Assembly: GCA_946886565.1 (NCBI GenBank)
Contig: CAMPIX010000003.1
Location: 1 to 64,000 of the forward strand
Direction: 5' to 3'
Source of the DNA: an uncultured Altererythrobacter sp.
GTDB taxonomy: Bacteria; Pseudomonadota; Alphaproteobacteria; Sphingomonadales; Sphingomonadaceae
DNA length: 64,000 nt
Positions within the stretch are counted from its first letter, which is position 1; each line of letters begins with the position of its first letter. The translations under genes and the position numbers were made by a program. The notes below the pieces were generated by a model that was not told the origin of the DNA, did no database searches, and saw only the letters and a list, made by a program, of their open reading frames with translations. Of this stretch, positions 40,941-52,634 are shown piece by piece.

Positions 40941-43163
40941 ATGAAAAAATGGTTCGCGCGTGCCGGGTTGGCGCTGCTTGTCGTGCTGCTGGCCGCGTTC
41001 GTGGGGCTCGCATCGTGGGAGCCGTTCTTCGCGCGCGAAAGCGCCCCGCCCCCCGCGCGCACCTACACCGCCGAGATCGTGCGCGACGAATTCGGCGTGC
41101 CGCACATCTACGGCGCGACCGACGCCGACGTCGCCTACGGGGTCGCGATCGCGCACGCCGAGGACGATTTCTTCACGCTGCAGGACGTGGTCGCGATGAG
41201 CAAGGGCCGCTACGGCGCGATCGCCGGAGCGGACGGCGCCGCGGTCGATTACGTCTATCACCTGCTCGACGCGCGCGGCACGGCCGAACGGCATTTCCGC
41301 GAGCTGCCGGTGGACACGCAGGCGCTGTTCCAGGCCTACGCCGCGGGTCTCAACCAGTATGCGCGCGAGCATCCGGAGGAGATCAAGCTCGCCCGGCTGT
41401 TCCCGGTGAACGGGGAGGACGTCGCCGCCGGCTTCGCGCTGCGCCAGCCGTTCTTCTTCGGCCTCAATTCGGTGATCGAGCCGCTCGTGGCGGGCGAGGA
41501 TCTGCGTCCCGAACACGGCCCGCCGATTCCCGGCACCGAGGGCATCGCAGCGAGCGCCGAGCCCATCATGGAGCGCGAGCCCACCACCGCGAGCCGCCGC
41601 GCGATGCCGCTGCCGTGGGGCGAGGATGGCGCGCTCTCCGGTTCGAACGCCTTCGCCATCGCGCCCCAGAAATCGGGCGACGGCGTCACCCGGCTCGTCT
41701 CGAACAGCCACCAGCCCTGGCGCGGCGGGGTCGCGTGGTACGAGCTCGTGGTCGAAAGCGACGAGGGCTGGCACTTCGCCGGGGCCAACTTCCCCGGCAG
41801 CCCCTACCCTTTCCTCGGCCACAACGAGAACCTGGGCTGGACCAACACCGTCAACCGCGCCGATCTGACCGACGTGTACAAGCTTGTGCTGGACGAAAGC
41901 GGCACGCGCTATCGCCTCGACGGCGAATGGCGGAATCTTGAGAGCAACACGGTCATCCTGCCGGTGCGCTTCGGGCCGCTGGTGCTGCCCGTGCGCAAGA
42001 CCGTGTGGCGCAGCGTCCACGGCCCGGTGATCAAGAACGATCGCGGCGCCTTCGCCATCCGCTACGCCGGGATCGACAACCTCGGCGCGCTCGACGAATA
42101 CTACCGGCTCAACAAGGCCGAGACGTTCGAGGAATGGCGCGAAATCCTCGCGCGGATGGACGTGCCGAGCACCAATTTCGTCTATGCCGACGAGACCGGC
42201 CGCATCGCGATGTTCTACAACGCCGCGATTCCCCAGCGGCGGCCCGGCGCGAACTGGCGCGGGATCCTGCCGGGCGACGATTCGAGCCTGATCTGGCAGC
42301 GCACGGTCGATTTCGACGCGCTACCGCAGCTCGTCGACCCGGCTTCGGGCTGGCTGTTCAATGCCAACAACTCGCCTTACTCGGCCGCCGGCCCGGGCAG
42401 CGATCTCTCGCCCGAGGACTTCGCGCCCGAGATGGGCATCGAGCTGACCTCGACCAATCGCGCGCGGCGCGCGGCGCGGCTGATGGGCGCGGCCGAGACG
42501 ATCGACCGCGAAACGCTCGAGCGGATCAAGTACGACACCGTTTACGACCGCGTCGGCTACGTCGACGATCTGTTCGACGCGATCGCCGCGCTCGACCTGT
42601 CGGGCGAGCCCGAGCTCGCGCGCGCGCAGGCGCTGCTCGGCGCGTGGGCCTTCGACGCGGACGGCGTGGGCCGCGCCGATTCGCTCGCGCTGCTGATGAT
42701 CAAGGACTTCATGTCCGCCGAGTACAACAGCAAGCCGGCGCCCGACGTGCGCGAGCACTTGCGCGAGAAGGTCGCGCACCTGAAGGCGCACTTCGGCCGG
42801 ATCGACCCGCAGATGAGTGAACTGCTGCGGCTGCGGCAAGGGCCCGGCCCCTATGCGGTCGACCTGCCGCTCGACGGGGGGAGCGACACGCTGCGCGCCT
42901 CGACCACCTGGGATGTCGACGAGGACGGCCGCCTGTCGGTGCGGCACGGCGACAGCTTTCTCCAGTTCGTCGAGTGGGCGCCGGGCGAGCGCGTGGTCTC
43001 CCAATCGATCCAGCCGTTCGGCGCCGCCACCACCCGGCCCGAGAGCCCGCACTACACCGATCAGGCGCCGCTGTTCGTGCGGCATCAGCTCAAACCCGTG
43101 CATTTCTGGCGCGCCGATGTGCTGGAACACGCCGTTCGCCGAAAAACCGTGTCAAACCGCTGA
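40941..43163 (+). CDS. Penicillin acylase family protein
   Basis: N-terminal-nucleophile hydrolase of 740 residues; members cleave penicillins, acyl-homoserine lactones or other amides. An N-terminal membrane or signal segment (LALLVVLLAAFVGLASW) exports it. The self-cleavage site and nucleophile are in ALSGSNAFAIAP (cut before S235), splitting it into alpha and beta chains. The alpha chain begins with VRDEFGVPHIYGATDADVAY. Quorum-signal acylase activity is possible, but the substrate cannot be read from sequence. AGGAGAGG precedes the ATG. Confidence 0.9.
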   Translation: MKKWFARAGLALLVVLLAAFVGLASWEPFFARESAPPPARTYTAEIVRDEFGVPHIYGATDADVAYGVAIAHAEDDFFTLQDVVAMSKGRYGAIAGADGAAVDYVYHLLDARGTAERHFRELPVDTQALFQAYAAGLNQYAREHPEEIKLARLFPVNGEDVAAGFALRQPFFFGLNSVIEPLVAGEDLRPEHGPPIPGTEGIAASAEPIMEREPTTASRRAMPLPWGEDGALSGSNAFAIAPQKSGDGVTRLVSNSHQPWRGGVAWYELVVESDEGWHFAGANFPGSPYPFLGHNENLGWTNTVNRADLTDVYKLVLDESGTRYRLDGEWRNLESNTVILPVRFGPLVLPVRKTVWRSVHGPVIKNDRGAFAIRYAGIDNLGALDEYYRLNKAETFEEWREILARMDVPSTNFVYADETGRIAMFYNAAIPQRRPGANWRGILPGDDSSLIWQRTVDFDALPQLVDPASGWLFNANNSPYSAAGPGSDLSPEDFAPEMGIELTSTNRARRAARLMGAAETIDRETLERIKYDTVYDRVGYVDDLFDAIAALDLSGEPELARAQALLGAWAFDADGVGRADSLALLMIKDFMSAEYNSKPAPDVREHLREKVAHLKAHFGRIDPQMSELLRLRQGPGPYAVDLPLDGGSDTLRASTTWDVDEDGRLSVRHGDSFLQFVEWAPGERVVSQSIQPFGAATTRPESPHYTDQAPLFVRHQLKPVHFWRADVLEHAVRRKTVSNR

Positions 43164-43213
43164 GCCGTGCTTAGGGTGACACCAGCATTCGAATCGCTTC
43201 CTTGGGGGAAATC

Positions 43214-46141
43214 ATGCGCTTGAAACTCGCCGCCGTCAGCCTCGCGGCCCTTTCGCTCGCCGCCTGCGCCGCGCAGACCGAACCGCTTGCGAGCGCCGAG
43301 CCCGGGCCGTCGCCCGCGGTGGCGGCGGTTGCACCGGGAGAGCCCGCGCCGGTTTCCGAACTGATCGAAAGCGTGTCGATCCCCTACGAGCAGTTCCAGC
43401 TCGACAACGGTCTGACCGTGCTCGTTCACGAGGACCGCAAGACGCCGGTGGTCGGCGTGTCGGTGTGGTACGAGGTCGGCTCCAAGCACGAGCCGAAGGG
43501 CAAGACCGGCTTCGCGCACTTGTTCGAGCATCTGATGTTCAACGGCAGCGAGAACGTGGAGGGCGATTTCTTCGAACCGCTGCAGCAAGTCGGCGCCACC
43601 GACTACAACGGCACCACCTGGTTCGACCGCACCAACTATTTCGAGACCGTTCCGACCGGAGCACTCGATCTGGCGCTGATGCTCGAAAGCGACCGCATGG
43701 GCTATCTGCTCGGCGCGGTGACGCAGGAGAAGCTCGATAACCAGATCGGGGTGGTCCAGAACGAGAAGCGCCAGGGCGACAACCAGCCCTACGGCCTGGT
43801 CGAGTACGAGCAGCTCGAGAACCTCTATCCCTCGGGCCATCCCTACCACCACTCGACCATCGGCTCGATGGCCGATCTCTCGGGCGCGACGCTCGACGAC
43901 GTGAAGAACTGGTTCCGCGAAAACTACGGCCCGAACAACGCGGTGCTCGTGCTCGCAGGCGACATCGACACCGCCACGGCGCGCCAGAAGGTCACCAAGT
44001 GGTTCGGTGCGATTCCCGCCGGCCCCGAGATCGAGCCGGTGATCGCGCCTATCCCGACGCTGCCGGAGCCCAAGGCCAAGACCATTTACGACCAGGTCGC
44101 GACCCCGCGCATCTACCGCATGTGGGCGGTGCCCGGGCTCGACAATCCGGAATACCTCCCGCTCTCGATGGGCGCCACGGTACTCGGCGGGCTCGCCAGT
44201 TCGCGGCTCGACAACGCGCTGGTGCGCGAGCAACAGCTCGCGGTGCGCGTGGTCGCGAGCGCGCAGATCTTCGCGCAGGCCGGGCAGTTCGTGGTCTATG
44301 CCGACGCCAAGCCGGGCGTGACCAAGGAACAGCTCGCCGCCGCGCTCGACGCCGAGATCGCGAAGTTCCTCGCCGAAGGGCCGACCGCGGACGAACTGCA
44401 GCGCGCGACCACGACTTACGCCGCGGGGCAGATCCGCGGCCTCGAACAGGTCGGCGGGTTCAGTGGCAAGGCGCCCACGCTGGCCGAAGGATTGCTCTAT
44501 TCGGACAATCCGGCCGAATACAAGGAAGTGCTCGAGACCGCCGCCGCAATGACGCCCGAGCGCGTGCGCGCGGTGACCGCGAAGTGGCTCTCGCGCCCGG
44601 TGTTCGCGCTCACGGTCGAGCCCGGCGAGCGGCAGGAAGGCGGCGAGAACCGTGGCGGATTTTACGCCGGAACCGAAAGCGGCCTGGCGGGCCCGGCGTT
44701 CTATTCGAGCCCGCTCTCGCTGCAGGGCGGCGCGACGGTGGCCGAAGCCGACCGCTCGCAACTGCCCCCGGTCGGCGAGCTCAAGCCGCTCGACTTCCCC
44801 GCGATCGAGCGCGCGACGCTGTCGAACGGGATGGAGGTCTATTTCGCGCGCCGCGACGCCGTGCCCACGGTCAGCGTGCGGGTGAACTTCGACGCCGGCT
44901 ATTCGGCCGATCCGAAGGACAAGCTCGGCATCCAGTCGCTGATGCTGAACCTGATGGACGAAGGCACCACCAGCCTCGATTCGACCGAGCTGGCGATCGC
45001 CAAGGAGCGGCTCGGCGCCAATCTCTACACCTACGCAGACGCCGACACGACGGCGGTGGGGCTCGACGCGATGGAGCCGAACCTCGCGCAGTCGCTCGAG
45101 TTGATGGCCGATTACGTCCGCAATCCCGCGTTCGATCCGCGCGAGCTCGAGCGGGTGCGCGCGCAGCAGCTCACCCGCATCCAGAACGAGCTCAACAGCC
45201 CCGGCGCGATCGCCCAGCGCGCGCTTGCCCCGATCCTGTTTGGCGAGCAGCATCCCTACGGCATCCCCCCGTCGGGCACCGGCAGCGCCGACGTGGTGCG
45301 CGCGCTGACCGCGCAGGAACTGCGCGATTTCCACCAGACCTGGCTCCGGCCCGATCTGGCGCGCGTGTTCGTGGTCGGCGACACCACGCTGGCCGAAGCC
45401 ACCCGCCTGCTCGAGGCGAGCTTCGGCGACTGGCAGGCGCCCGCGGTGCCCGCGCCCATCAAGAGCTTCGACGCCCCGATCCCCGAGCAGGAATCGCGGA
45501 TCATCCTCATCGACCGGCCCAATTCGCCGCAGTCGGTGATCCTCGCCGGGCGCGTGCTCGAACAGAAGGGCACCGACGACCTGATCGTGCTGAGCGCCGC
45601 GAACGAGGTCTTCGGCGGCAGCTTCCTCAGCCGGATCAACATGAACCTGCGCGAGACCAAGGGCTGGTCATACGGGGTGCGCAGCATCCTCCAGCAGCCG
45701 CTCGATCGGGCGAGCTTCCTCATCTACGCCCCGGTCCAGGCCGACCGCACCGCGGACTCGATCGTCGAGCTGCGCAAGGATCTTTCCGCCTATACCGATA
45801 ACAAGGGCGTGACGACGGAAGAGCTCACCCGCCTCATCAACGGCAACGTGCGCGAGCTGCCCGGCCAGTTCGAAACCTCGGGCGACGTGCTCGGCGGAAT
45901 CGTCAACATTGTCACTTATGGCCGGCCCGACTATTATTACGAGACGCTGAGCGAGAAGTATCGCAACCTCACCGCGGAGGAGCTGGATGCGGCCGCGCAG
46001 GCGACGCTGGTTGGCGACGATCTGGTCTTCGTGGTGGTGGGCGATGCGGATGTGGTGAAGCCGCAGCTCGAGGCACTGGATCTCCCGATCGTCGTCCGCG
46101 AGACCGAGGCTGCCCAGACCGAGCAGTCCGCCGCGGAATGA
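43214..46141 (+). CDS. M16-family zinc metallopeptidase, lipoprotein
   Basis: Pitrilysin-type protease of 975 residues with two M16 halves. The N-terminus carries a lipobox LSLAACAA (C18), so it is probably lipid-anchored in the periplasm. The inverted zinc motif HxxEH is HLFEH (H102, E105, H106), with NEKRQGDNQPYG downstream contributing the third ligand region. The second half, from about residue 530, lacks an HxxEH and is the expected inactive partner. It follows the acylase gene by 50 bases. A TTG start 4 codons earlier is less likely. Confidence 0.94.
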   Translation: MRLKLAAVSLAALSLAACAAQTEPLASAEPGPSPAVAAVAPGEPAPVSELIESVSIPYEQFQLDNGLTVLVHEDRKTPVVGVSVWYEVGSKHEPKGKTGFAHLFEHLMFNGSENVEGDFFEPLQQVGATDYNGTTWFDRTNYFETVPTGALDLALMLESDRMGYLLGAVTQEKLDNQIGVVQNEKRQGDNQPYGLVEYEQLENLYPSGHPYHHSTIGSMADLSGATLDDVKNWFRENYGPNNAVLVLAGDIDTATARQKVTKWFGAIPAGPEIEPVIAPIPTLPEPKAKTIYDQVATPRIYRMWAVPGLDNPEYLPLSMGATVLGGLASSRLDNALVREQQLAVRVVASAQIFAQAGQFVVYADAKPGVTKEQLAAALDAEIAKFLAEGPTADELQRATTTYAAGQIRGLEQVGGFSGKAPTLAEGLLYSDNPAEYKEVLETAAAMTPERVRAVTAKWLSRPVFALTVEPGERQEGGENRGGFYAGTESGLAGPAFYSSPLSLQGGATVAEADRSQLPPVGELKPLDFPAIERATLSNGMEVYFARRDAVPTVSVRVNFDAGYSADPKDKLGIQSLMLNLMDEGTTSLDSTELAIAKERLGANLYTYADADTTAVGLDAMEPNLAQSLELMADYVRNPAFDPRELERVRAQQLTRIQNELNSPGAIAQRALAPILFGEQHPYGIPPSGTGSADVVRALTAQELRDFHQTWLRPDLARVFVVGDTTLAEATRLLEASFGDWQAPAVPAPIKSFDAPIPEQESRIILIDRPNSPQSVILAGRVLEQKGTDDLIVLSAANEVFGGSFLSRINMNLRETKGWSYGVRSILQQPLDRASFLIYAPVQADRTADSIVELRKDLSAYTDNKGVTTEELTRLINGNVRELPGQFETSGDVLGGIVNIVTYGRPDYYYETLSEKYRNLTAEELDAAAQATLVGDDLVFVVVGDADVVKPQLEALDLPIVVRETEAAQTEQSAAE

Positions 46142-46206
46142 GCTTGTTGACATAGGTGTAAGCAACCGCGATTGCTGCGGGCAAATTTCAACCGAGGAGA
46201 AAACCG

Positions 46207-46512
46207 ATGTCCGTTGCCGGCGCCTACGATTGCGTGACCAAGACCCCGATGGGGGATCAGAAGAGCACCTTCACCGTCGTGCCGAGCGACGACGGAAAGA
46301 CCTTCACCGGTACGAACGCCGGCACGCTGGGCTCGATGGAGGTCAAGGACGGCAAGATCGACGGCAACACGCTGACCTGGAAGATGGACATGACCGTGCC
46401 GATGCCGATGACGCTGGAAGGCACCGCAACGGTCGACGGCGACCAGCTGACCGGCTCGGTCAACGCCGGTGCGTTCGGCGCGATGGCGATGACCGGGCAA
46501 CGCCAGGGCTGA
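46207..46512 (+). CDS. Small hypothetical protein
   Basis: A 101-residue protein without signal peptide, rich in Thr, Gly and Asp, with a repeating beta-strand pattern (FTVVPSDDGKTFTGTNAGTL, GDQLTGSVNAGAFGAMAMTG). It resembles small lipocalin-like or calycin-like beta domains seen next to acyl-CoA genes, but no function is assigned. It has a strong GAGGAG ribosome site and a strong terminator, so it is an independent unit. Confidence 0.8.
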   Translation: MSVAGAYDCVTKTPMGDQKSTFTVVPSDDGKTFTGTNAGTLGSMEVKDGKIDGNTLTWKMDMTVPMPMTLEGTATVDGDQLTGSVNAGAFGAMAMTGQRQG

Positions 46513-46538
46513 TCGCCCGCTCAACAATGCAAGAGGGA

Positions 46539-46565
46539 CCGCCGGAGCGATCCGGCGGCCTTTTT
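46539..46565 (+). terminator. Rho-independent terminator
   Basis: Eight-base-pair stem CCGCCGGA/TCCGGCGG with GCGA tetraloop, followed after CC by five T. It ends the small-protein transcript. Confidence 0.92.
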
Positions 46566-46699
46566 CGTATCCATCCCGTATTGTCGCGGTGGCCGTCGGT
46601 GGTAAAGTGGCCGAACGGGCCCGTGGCGGACGCCCGGTCAGGCGGCGATCCGCCCAAGCTCCGCTCCTATCGCCGCGTCGCTGCGGCAGGGAGCCTTGC

Positions 46700-47884
46700 A
46701 TGCATATCGCCGGCGTCCGTGCACCCCCGATTTCGCTAGCCCGCCTGTTCTTCAAATTCCTTCGGTTCGGTGCGCTCGCCTTCGGCGGTCCGATCGCGCA
46801 GATCGCGATGGTGCGACAGGCGCTGGTGGACGAGGAACGCTGGATCGACCGCGCGCGGTTCAACCGGCTGCTCGCGGTGATGCAGGCCCTGCCCGGGCCC
46901 GAGGCGCACGAATTGTGCGTCCATCTGGGCATGGTCGCCAAGGGAAGGCTGGGCGGTCTGTTGGCGGGCCTCGGCTTCATGCTGCCGGGCTTCGCCTTGA
47001 TGATGGCGTGCGGCTGGGCCTACGAAGCGTTCATCGCCGGCCGTACCGGGACCGCCGCGGCCTTGCTCGGGATTCAGCTTGCGGTGCTGGCGGTAATCGC
47101 CCGCGCCATCCCGAAGATCGCCGCACATATCCTTACCAAGCGGGTCCTCTACGGTTTCGCTGCGATCGCGCTTGCCGCCACGCTCGCCGGAGTGCCCTTC
47201 TGGGTGCTCCTCATCGCGGCAGGCGTCGTCCACGCGGCGGTGCGCCACGACCTGTCGTCCACCGTCCTTGTCGCATTCGCCGCGCTGGCCGCCTGGGTCG
47301 TGTTGCCGCGAATGGACATCGTCCCGGCCACGCAGGCGGTGGCGCCCGCGACGCTGCTTGCGCTGTTCGGTGCGGGGTTGAAGGGCGGCCTGCTCACCTT
47401 CGGCGGGGCCTACACCGCGATTCCCTATGTCCGCGCGGATACGGTCGGCCGCGGCTGGCTGACCGATGCGCAGTTTCTCGACGGAGTCGCCATTGCGAAC
47501 GTCCTTCCGGCGCCACTGGTGATCTTCGCCACCTTCGCCGGCTACGTCGCGGGCGGGCCGTGGGGCGCGGTGGCGATCACGCTCGGCATGTTCCTGCCCG
47601 CCTTCGCCTTCTCGCTGCTCTTCTTCGAGCGACTGGAGGCGCTGGTCGATGATCGGCGCCTTCACCGTCTGCTCGATGGCATTGCGGCGGCTGCGGTGGG
47701 CATCATCGCCGCGACGCTGGTGCAACTGGCGCTTTCCGCGTGGCCGCGTATCGAGCCGGCACCGCTCCCCGCACTGGCGATCTTCGCCGCTTCGCTCGCC
47801 GCCGCCTTCGCGGTCAGGCGCGCATGGGCCGCCCCCACGATCATCGCTGCAAGCGGCCTGACCGGCTGGCTGGTGCTGTCCTAG
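46700..47884 (+). CDS. chrA: Chromate transporter, ChrA family (two-domain)
   Basis: Inner-membrane transporter of the CHR family, 394 residues, with two homologous halves. Motif FGALAFGGPIAQIAMV in the first half and GGLLTFGGAYTAIPYVRADT in the second are family hallmarks. Each half has about five to six spans. It exports chromate in characterised members; the true substrate here is unknown. The start MHIAGVRAPPISLARLFFK at 46700 is chosen because upstream in-frame sequence is Arg-rich and unlike the family. Confidence 0.9.
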   Translation: MHIAGVRAPPISLARLFFKFLRFGALAFGGPIAQIAMVRQALVDEERWIDRARFNRLLAVMQALPGPEAHELCVHLGMVAKGRLGGLLAGLGFMLPGFALMMACGWAYEAFIAGRTGTAAALLGIQLAVLAVIARAIPKIAAHILTKRVLYGFAAIALAATLAGVPFWVLLIAAGVVHAAVRHDLSSTVLVAFAALAAWVVLPRMDIVPATQAVAPATLLALFGAGLKGGLLTFGGAYTAIPYVRADTVGRGWLTDAQFLDGVAIANVLPAPLVIFATFAGYVAGGPWGAVAITLGMFLPAFAFSLLFFERLEALVDDRRLHRLLDGIAAAAVGIIAATLVQLALSAWPRIEPAPLPALAIFAASLAAAFAVRRAWAAPTIIAASGLTGWLVLS

Positions 47885-47888
47885 GACC

Positions 47889-48347
47889 CTAGAACTTCCC
47901 GCGCATCGCCTGATACGCCGCGGCCGCTACCGTGTTGGCGAGGTTGAGCGAGCGGATCACGTCCGAGCGCATCGGCAGGCTGAACTGCCGGCCCGGGTAT
48001 TGCCGCCACACGCTCTCGGGTATGCCGGCCGTCTCTTTGCCGAAGACGAGCACGGCGTCCTCGGGATATTCAGGGTCGTAGAACGACGCCGCACCGTGCT
48101 CCTCGAACAAAAACAGCTGCTGCGGCCGCGGCTGCCGTTCCTCGACGAAAGCCGTCCAGCTCGAAAACTCCGCGAGCCGCACGTGCGGCCAGTAATCGAG
48201 TCCCGAGCGCTTCACCCGCGCATCGGTGATGCGAAAGCCGAGCGGATGGATCAGCACCAGTTCCGCGCCGAGCGCCACGCAGGTGCGCCCGACCGCGCCG
48301 GTATTGCCCGGGATCTCGGGTTCGATAAGGACGATGCTCAGCGGCAT
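47889..48347 (-). CDS. trmL: tRNA (cytidine(34)-2'-O)-methyltransferase
   Basis: SPOUT methyltransferase that modifies the wobble base of leucine tRNAs, 152 residues. Family motifs are IVLIEPEIPGNTGAVGRTCV, DAVLVFGKETAGIPESV and the knot loop QFSLPMRSDVIRSLNLANTV. It is convergent with chrA (4 bases apart) and lies downstream of gatB in the same direction, 7 bases after its stop. Confidence 0.95.
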   Translation of the reverse strand: MPLSIVLIEPEIPGNTGAVGRTCVALGAELVLIHPLGFRITDARVKRSGLDYWPHVRLAEFSSWTAFVEERQPRPQQLFLFEEHGAASFYDPEYPEDAVLVFGKETAGIPESVWRQYPGRQFSLPMRSDVIRSLNLANTVAAAAYQAMRGKF

Positions 48348-48354
48348 TGCCGCG

Positions 48355-49843
<1,489 letters not shown>

Positions 49844-49851
<8 letters not shown>

Positions 49852-49984
49852 CTTCGATCAACTTTCCATCTCGGTCGAAGCGCGCCTCGCCATGTTTCAC
49901 TCGACGCGCGACAATGGCCGGAACCATGTAGAGCGTGATCGCCATGGCAATGCCGGCGATCACCTCCATGGCGCCTATGCTCAC
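49844..49984 (-). CDS. Tiny single-span membrane protein between gatA and gatB
   Basis: A 46-residue ORF starting at GTG (49984) that overlaps the gatA stop in GTGA, and ending 8 bases inside the gatB start. It begins [20 protein letters not shown] and continues [20 protein letters not shown], ending KLIEDE: one hydrophobic span, then a basic and finally acidic tail, which fits a small inner-membrane protein with a cytoplasmic tail. An internal ATG at 49969 is an alternative. Coupled overlaps on both sides argue that it is translated. Function unknown. Confidence 0.65.
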
Positions 49985-51465
49985 CACCACCTCTCCGGCT
50001 TCGCCTCGAACCCGGCGCGCTGCTCGATCGCCAGCCCCGCGTCGAGCACGCCCTGTTCGTCGAACGGCTTGCCGATCAGTTGCAGACCGAGCGGCAGGCC
50101 GTCGCGGTTGAGCGTTGCCGGGACGCTCATCGCGGGCAGGCCGGCGAGGCTGGCGGGGACGGCGAATACGTCGTTCAGGTACATCGCCAGCGGATCGTCC
50201 ACCTTGTCGCCGAGTGGGAAGCTGGCGGTCGGCGTGGTCGGCGCGAGGATCACGTCGCACTGCGCCCAGGCCTTCTCGAAATCGCGCGCAATCAGCGTGC
50301 GAATGCGCTGCGCCTGGTTGTAGTAGGCGTCGTAGAAGCCGGCCGACAGCACGTAGGTGCCGATGAGGATACGGCGCTTGACCTCGTCGCCGAAGCCCGC
50401 GGCGCGGGTGGCGGCGTACATGTCCTGCAGACCCGCACCGTCCGGCAAGTCGCGCAGGCCGTAGCGCACACCGTCGTAGCGCGCGAGGTTGCTCGAGGCT
50501 TCGGCCGGGGCGATGATGTAATAGGCCGGCAGTGCGTATTTCGTATGCGGCAGCGATATGTCGACGATTTCGGCGCCCGCATCGCGCAGCCATTCCTTGC
50601 CGCGTTCCCAGCTGTCGAGGATTTCGGGGTCGGTCCCCTCCATCCGGTACTCGCGTGGAATGCCGACCTTCCTGCCCTTGAGGTTCGCGTCGAGCGCGCC
50701 TGCCCACTCGGGCACCGGCAGGTCGAGCGAGGTCGAATCCTTCGGATCGAATCCCGCCATCGCGCCGAGCATGACCGCACAATCCTCGACGTTGCGCGCC
50801 ATCGGCCCGGCCTGGTCGAGGCTCGAGGCGAAGGCGACGACGCCCCAGCGGCTGCACCGGCCGTAGGTTGGCTTGATCCCGCAGATGCCGGTGAAAGCGG
50901 CCGGCTGGCGGATAGAGCCGCCGGTGTCGGTCCCGGTGGCAGCGGGCGCGATCCGCGCGGCGACCGCGGCGGAGGAGCCGCCCGACGAGCCGCCAGGAGC
51001 GAGATCGGCGTTGCCGCCGTCGCTGCGCCGCCACGGGCTGATCACGTTGCCGAAATGGCTCGTTTCGTTCGACGAGCCCATCGCGAACTGGTCCATATTG
51101 AGCTTGCCGAGCATGCCTGCGCCCGCATCCCACAGGTTCCCGCTGACAGTGCTCTCGTACTCGGGGGCGAAGCCTTCGAGGATGTGGCTCGCCGCGGTGG
51201 TCTGCACGCCGCGGGTGGCGAACAGGTCCTTCATCCCGATCGGCACGCCGGCCATCGCGCCCAGCGCCTTGCCCGCCGCGCGATCCGCATCGACCTTGTC
51301 GGCCGCGGCGAGCGCATGATCGGGCGTGGCGACGATGAAAGCGTTGAGCTCGCCCGCTGCCGCGACCGCGGCGTTGAACGCCTCGGCCACCTCGCGCGCG
51401 GTGAAATCGCCGCCGGAGACCCCGTCGCGGATCGCCTTGACGCCAAGGTCGGTCAACTCACTCAC
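49981..51465 (-). CDS. gatA: Asp/Glu-tRNA(Asn/Gln) amidotransferase subunit A
   Basis: Amidase-signature subunit that frees ammonia from glutamine for GatB; 494 residues. The Ser-cisSer-Lys triad is in [19 protein letters not shown] (Lys) and [20 protein letters not shown], with the acyl-enzyme serine in [14 protein letters not shown]. It starts at GTG. A palindromic repeat (family A) separates it from gatC upstream. Confidence 0.97.
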   Translation of the reverse strand: MSELTDLGVKAIRDGVSGGDFTAREVAEAFNAAVAAAGELNAFIVATPDHALAAADKVDADRAAGKALGAMAGVPIGMKDLFATRGVQTTAASHILEGFAPEYESTVSGNLWDAGAGMLGKLNMDQFAMGSSNETSHFGNVISPWRRSDGGNADLAPGGSSGGSSAAVAARIAPAATGTDTGGSIRQPAAFTGICGIKPTYGRCSRWGVVAFASSLDQAGPMARNVEDCAVMLGAMAGFDPKDSTSLDLPVPEWAGALDANLKGRKVGIPREYRMEGTDPEILDSWERGKEWLRDAGAEIVDISLPHTKYALPAYYIIAPAEASSNLARYDGVRYGLRDLPDGAGLQDMYAATRAAGFGDEVKRRILIGTYVLSAGFYDAYYNQAQRIRTLIARDFEKAWAQCDVILAPTTPTASFPLGDKVDDPLAMYLNDVFAVPASLAGLPAMSVPATLNRDGLPLGLQLIGKPFDEQGVLDAGLAIEQRAGFEAKPERWW

Positions 51466-51473
51466 AGCAAACT

Positions 51474-51565
51474 CCGTTCGTGCTGAGCTTGTCGAAGCAC
51501 CGCTTTTTCTTCGAGTGCTGCGCCGGAAAGGAAGAACGGCCCTTCGACAAGCTCAGGGCGAACGG
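51474..51565. repeat. Palindromic repeat, family A copy 1
   Basis: A 92-base element between gatC and gatA. Its arms are imperfect inverted copies containing GCTGAGCTTGTCGAAG (left) and CTTCGACAAGCTCAGG (right). On the opposite strand the whole element aligns with 61678-61770 inside valS, including the GAAGAAAA and GCGGTGCTTCG part of the centre. Confidence 0.88.
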
Positions 51566-51582
51566 TTTTGGAAGGTGCTGCA

Positions 51583-51885
51583 TCATTCGATCACCTTGGG
51601 CACGCCGAAGAAGCCGTGCTCGGCCGCGGGCGCGTTGGCGAGCACCGCCTCGCGCTTGCCGCCGCCGGTCAGCGGATCGGCGTCGACCACGTCGTCGCGC
51701 AGGCGCAGCGCATTGGGGATCACCGCGGTCATCGGCTCGACCTGCGAGGTGTCGACCTCGCCCAGCTGCTCGACCCAGTCGAGGATCTGCGACAGCTCGG
51801 GCGCCATGCGGTCGAGCTCCTCGTCGTTCATCTTGATGCGCGCCAGCGAGGCGATCTTCGCCACGGTGGCCTTGTCGACGGACAT
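51583..51885 (-). CDS. gatC: Asp/Glu-tRNA(Asn/Gln) amidotransferase subunit C
   Basis: Small linker subunit wrapping GatA and GatB, 100 residues. It starts [20 protein letters not shown], with the family segments [20 protein letters not shown] and [20 protein letters not shown]. An upstream in-frame extension is not family-like. It is the first gene of gatC-gatA-(small ORF)-gatB-trmL. Confidence 0.95.
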   Translation of the reverse strand: MSVDKATVAKIASLARIKMNDEELDRMAPELSQILDWVEQLGEVDTSQVEPMTAVIPNALRLRDDVVDADPLTGGGKREAVLANAPAAEHGFFGVPKVIE

Positions 51886-51970
51886 GCGGGTTTGTCCTTC
51901 GTCTGGAGGGTGGAAAACGTCGCTGGCGGCGCTAGCAGCGCGCCCCGCAGGCTTCAAGCGGCTGCGCGGC

Positions 51971-52549
51971 CTACTGCTGCGGCTGCGGCTGAGGCGGCGG
52001 GGGCATGGGGATCTGCTGTGCCCGAGACGGCGCGCCCGGTTGCTGGCCCTGCTGCATCTGCATCATCTGCTGCATCGCCTGCATGCGCTGCTGGAATTCC
52101 TCGAACGGCATGAAGTCGAGCAGTTCGACCTCGAACACCAGATCGCTCCCGGCGGGGATCGCGACCTGCCCGGTCATCGGATTGACCTTGTCCTCGTCGC
52201 CGTAGCCTTTCTCGGCCGGGATCTCGACGAGGTACTTGCCACCCTTCTGCATCTGCACCGCCCCTTCGGCGAAGCCGGGAATCATCCCCTCCAGCGGAAG
52301 CGGGGTGGCCTGCCCCTCGTCGAACACCGTGCCATCGGCGAGCTTGCCGACGTAGTTGACCAGCACCACGTCGGTCGGGGCCGGGTTCGGGCCGGTGCCC
52401 GCCTGCAATTCCTCGACCGAGACGCCCTGCGGCACCGCGGCCCAGGCAAGCCCCGCCGCCACCAGCACTGCGACCACCACGCCCAGCCAGAGCTTGGTCA
52501 GGCTGCCCTTCGCGATGGGCTGCAGCGGCACGCGGGTCACTTCGGTCAT
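51971..52549 (-). CDS. FKBP-type peptidyl-prolyl cis-trans isomerase, membrane-anchored
   Basis: A 192-residue protein with an N-terminal membrane anchor ([20 protein letters not shown]), an FKBP domain (about 45-145: [40 protein letters not shown]) and a low-complexity Met/Gln/Pro tail. It probably catalyses prolyl isomerisation in the periplasm. It lies 85 bases upstream of gatC, same strand, and downstream of rpsU. Confidence 0.92.
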   Translation of the reverse strand: MTEVTRVPLQPIAKGSLTKLWLGVVVAVLVAAGLAWAAVPQGVSVEELQAGTGPNPAPTDVVLVNYVGKLADGTVFDEGQATPLPLEGMIPGFAEGAVQMQKGGKYLVEIPAEKGYGDEDKVNPMTGQVAIPAGSDLVFEVELLDFMPFEEFQQRMQAMQQMMQMQQGQQPGAPSRAQQIPMPPPPQPQPQQ

Positions 52550-52634
52550 GGTAGATTCCTGAATGCAAAAGGGCGCAGGGATGAACCCCGCGCCCTGATG
52601 GCTTATAGCTGTGATGTCTTCAAGCGTATGGCGC

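Noticed and set aside
43085..45334. 749-codon minus-strand open frame opposite the M16 peptidase
   Set aside because: Shadow frame; the plus strand has the lipobox, the HxxEH zinc motif and full M16 architecture.
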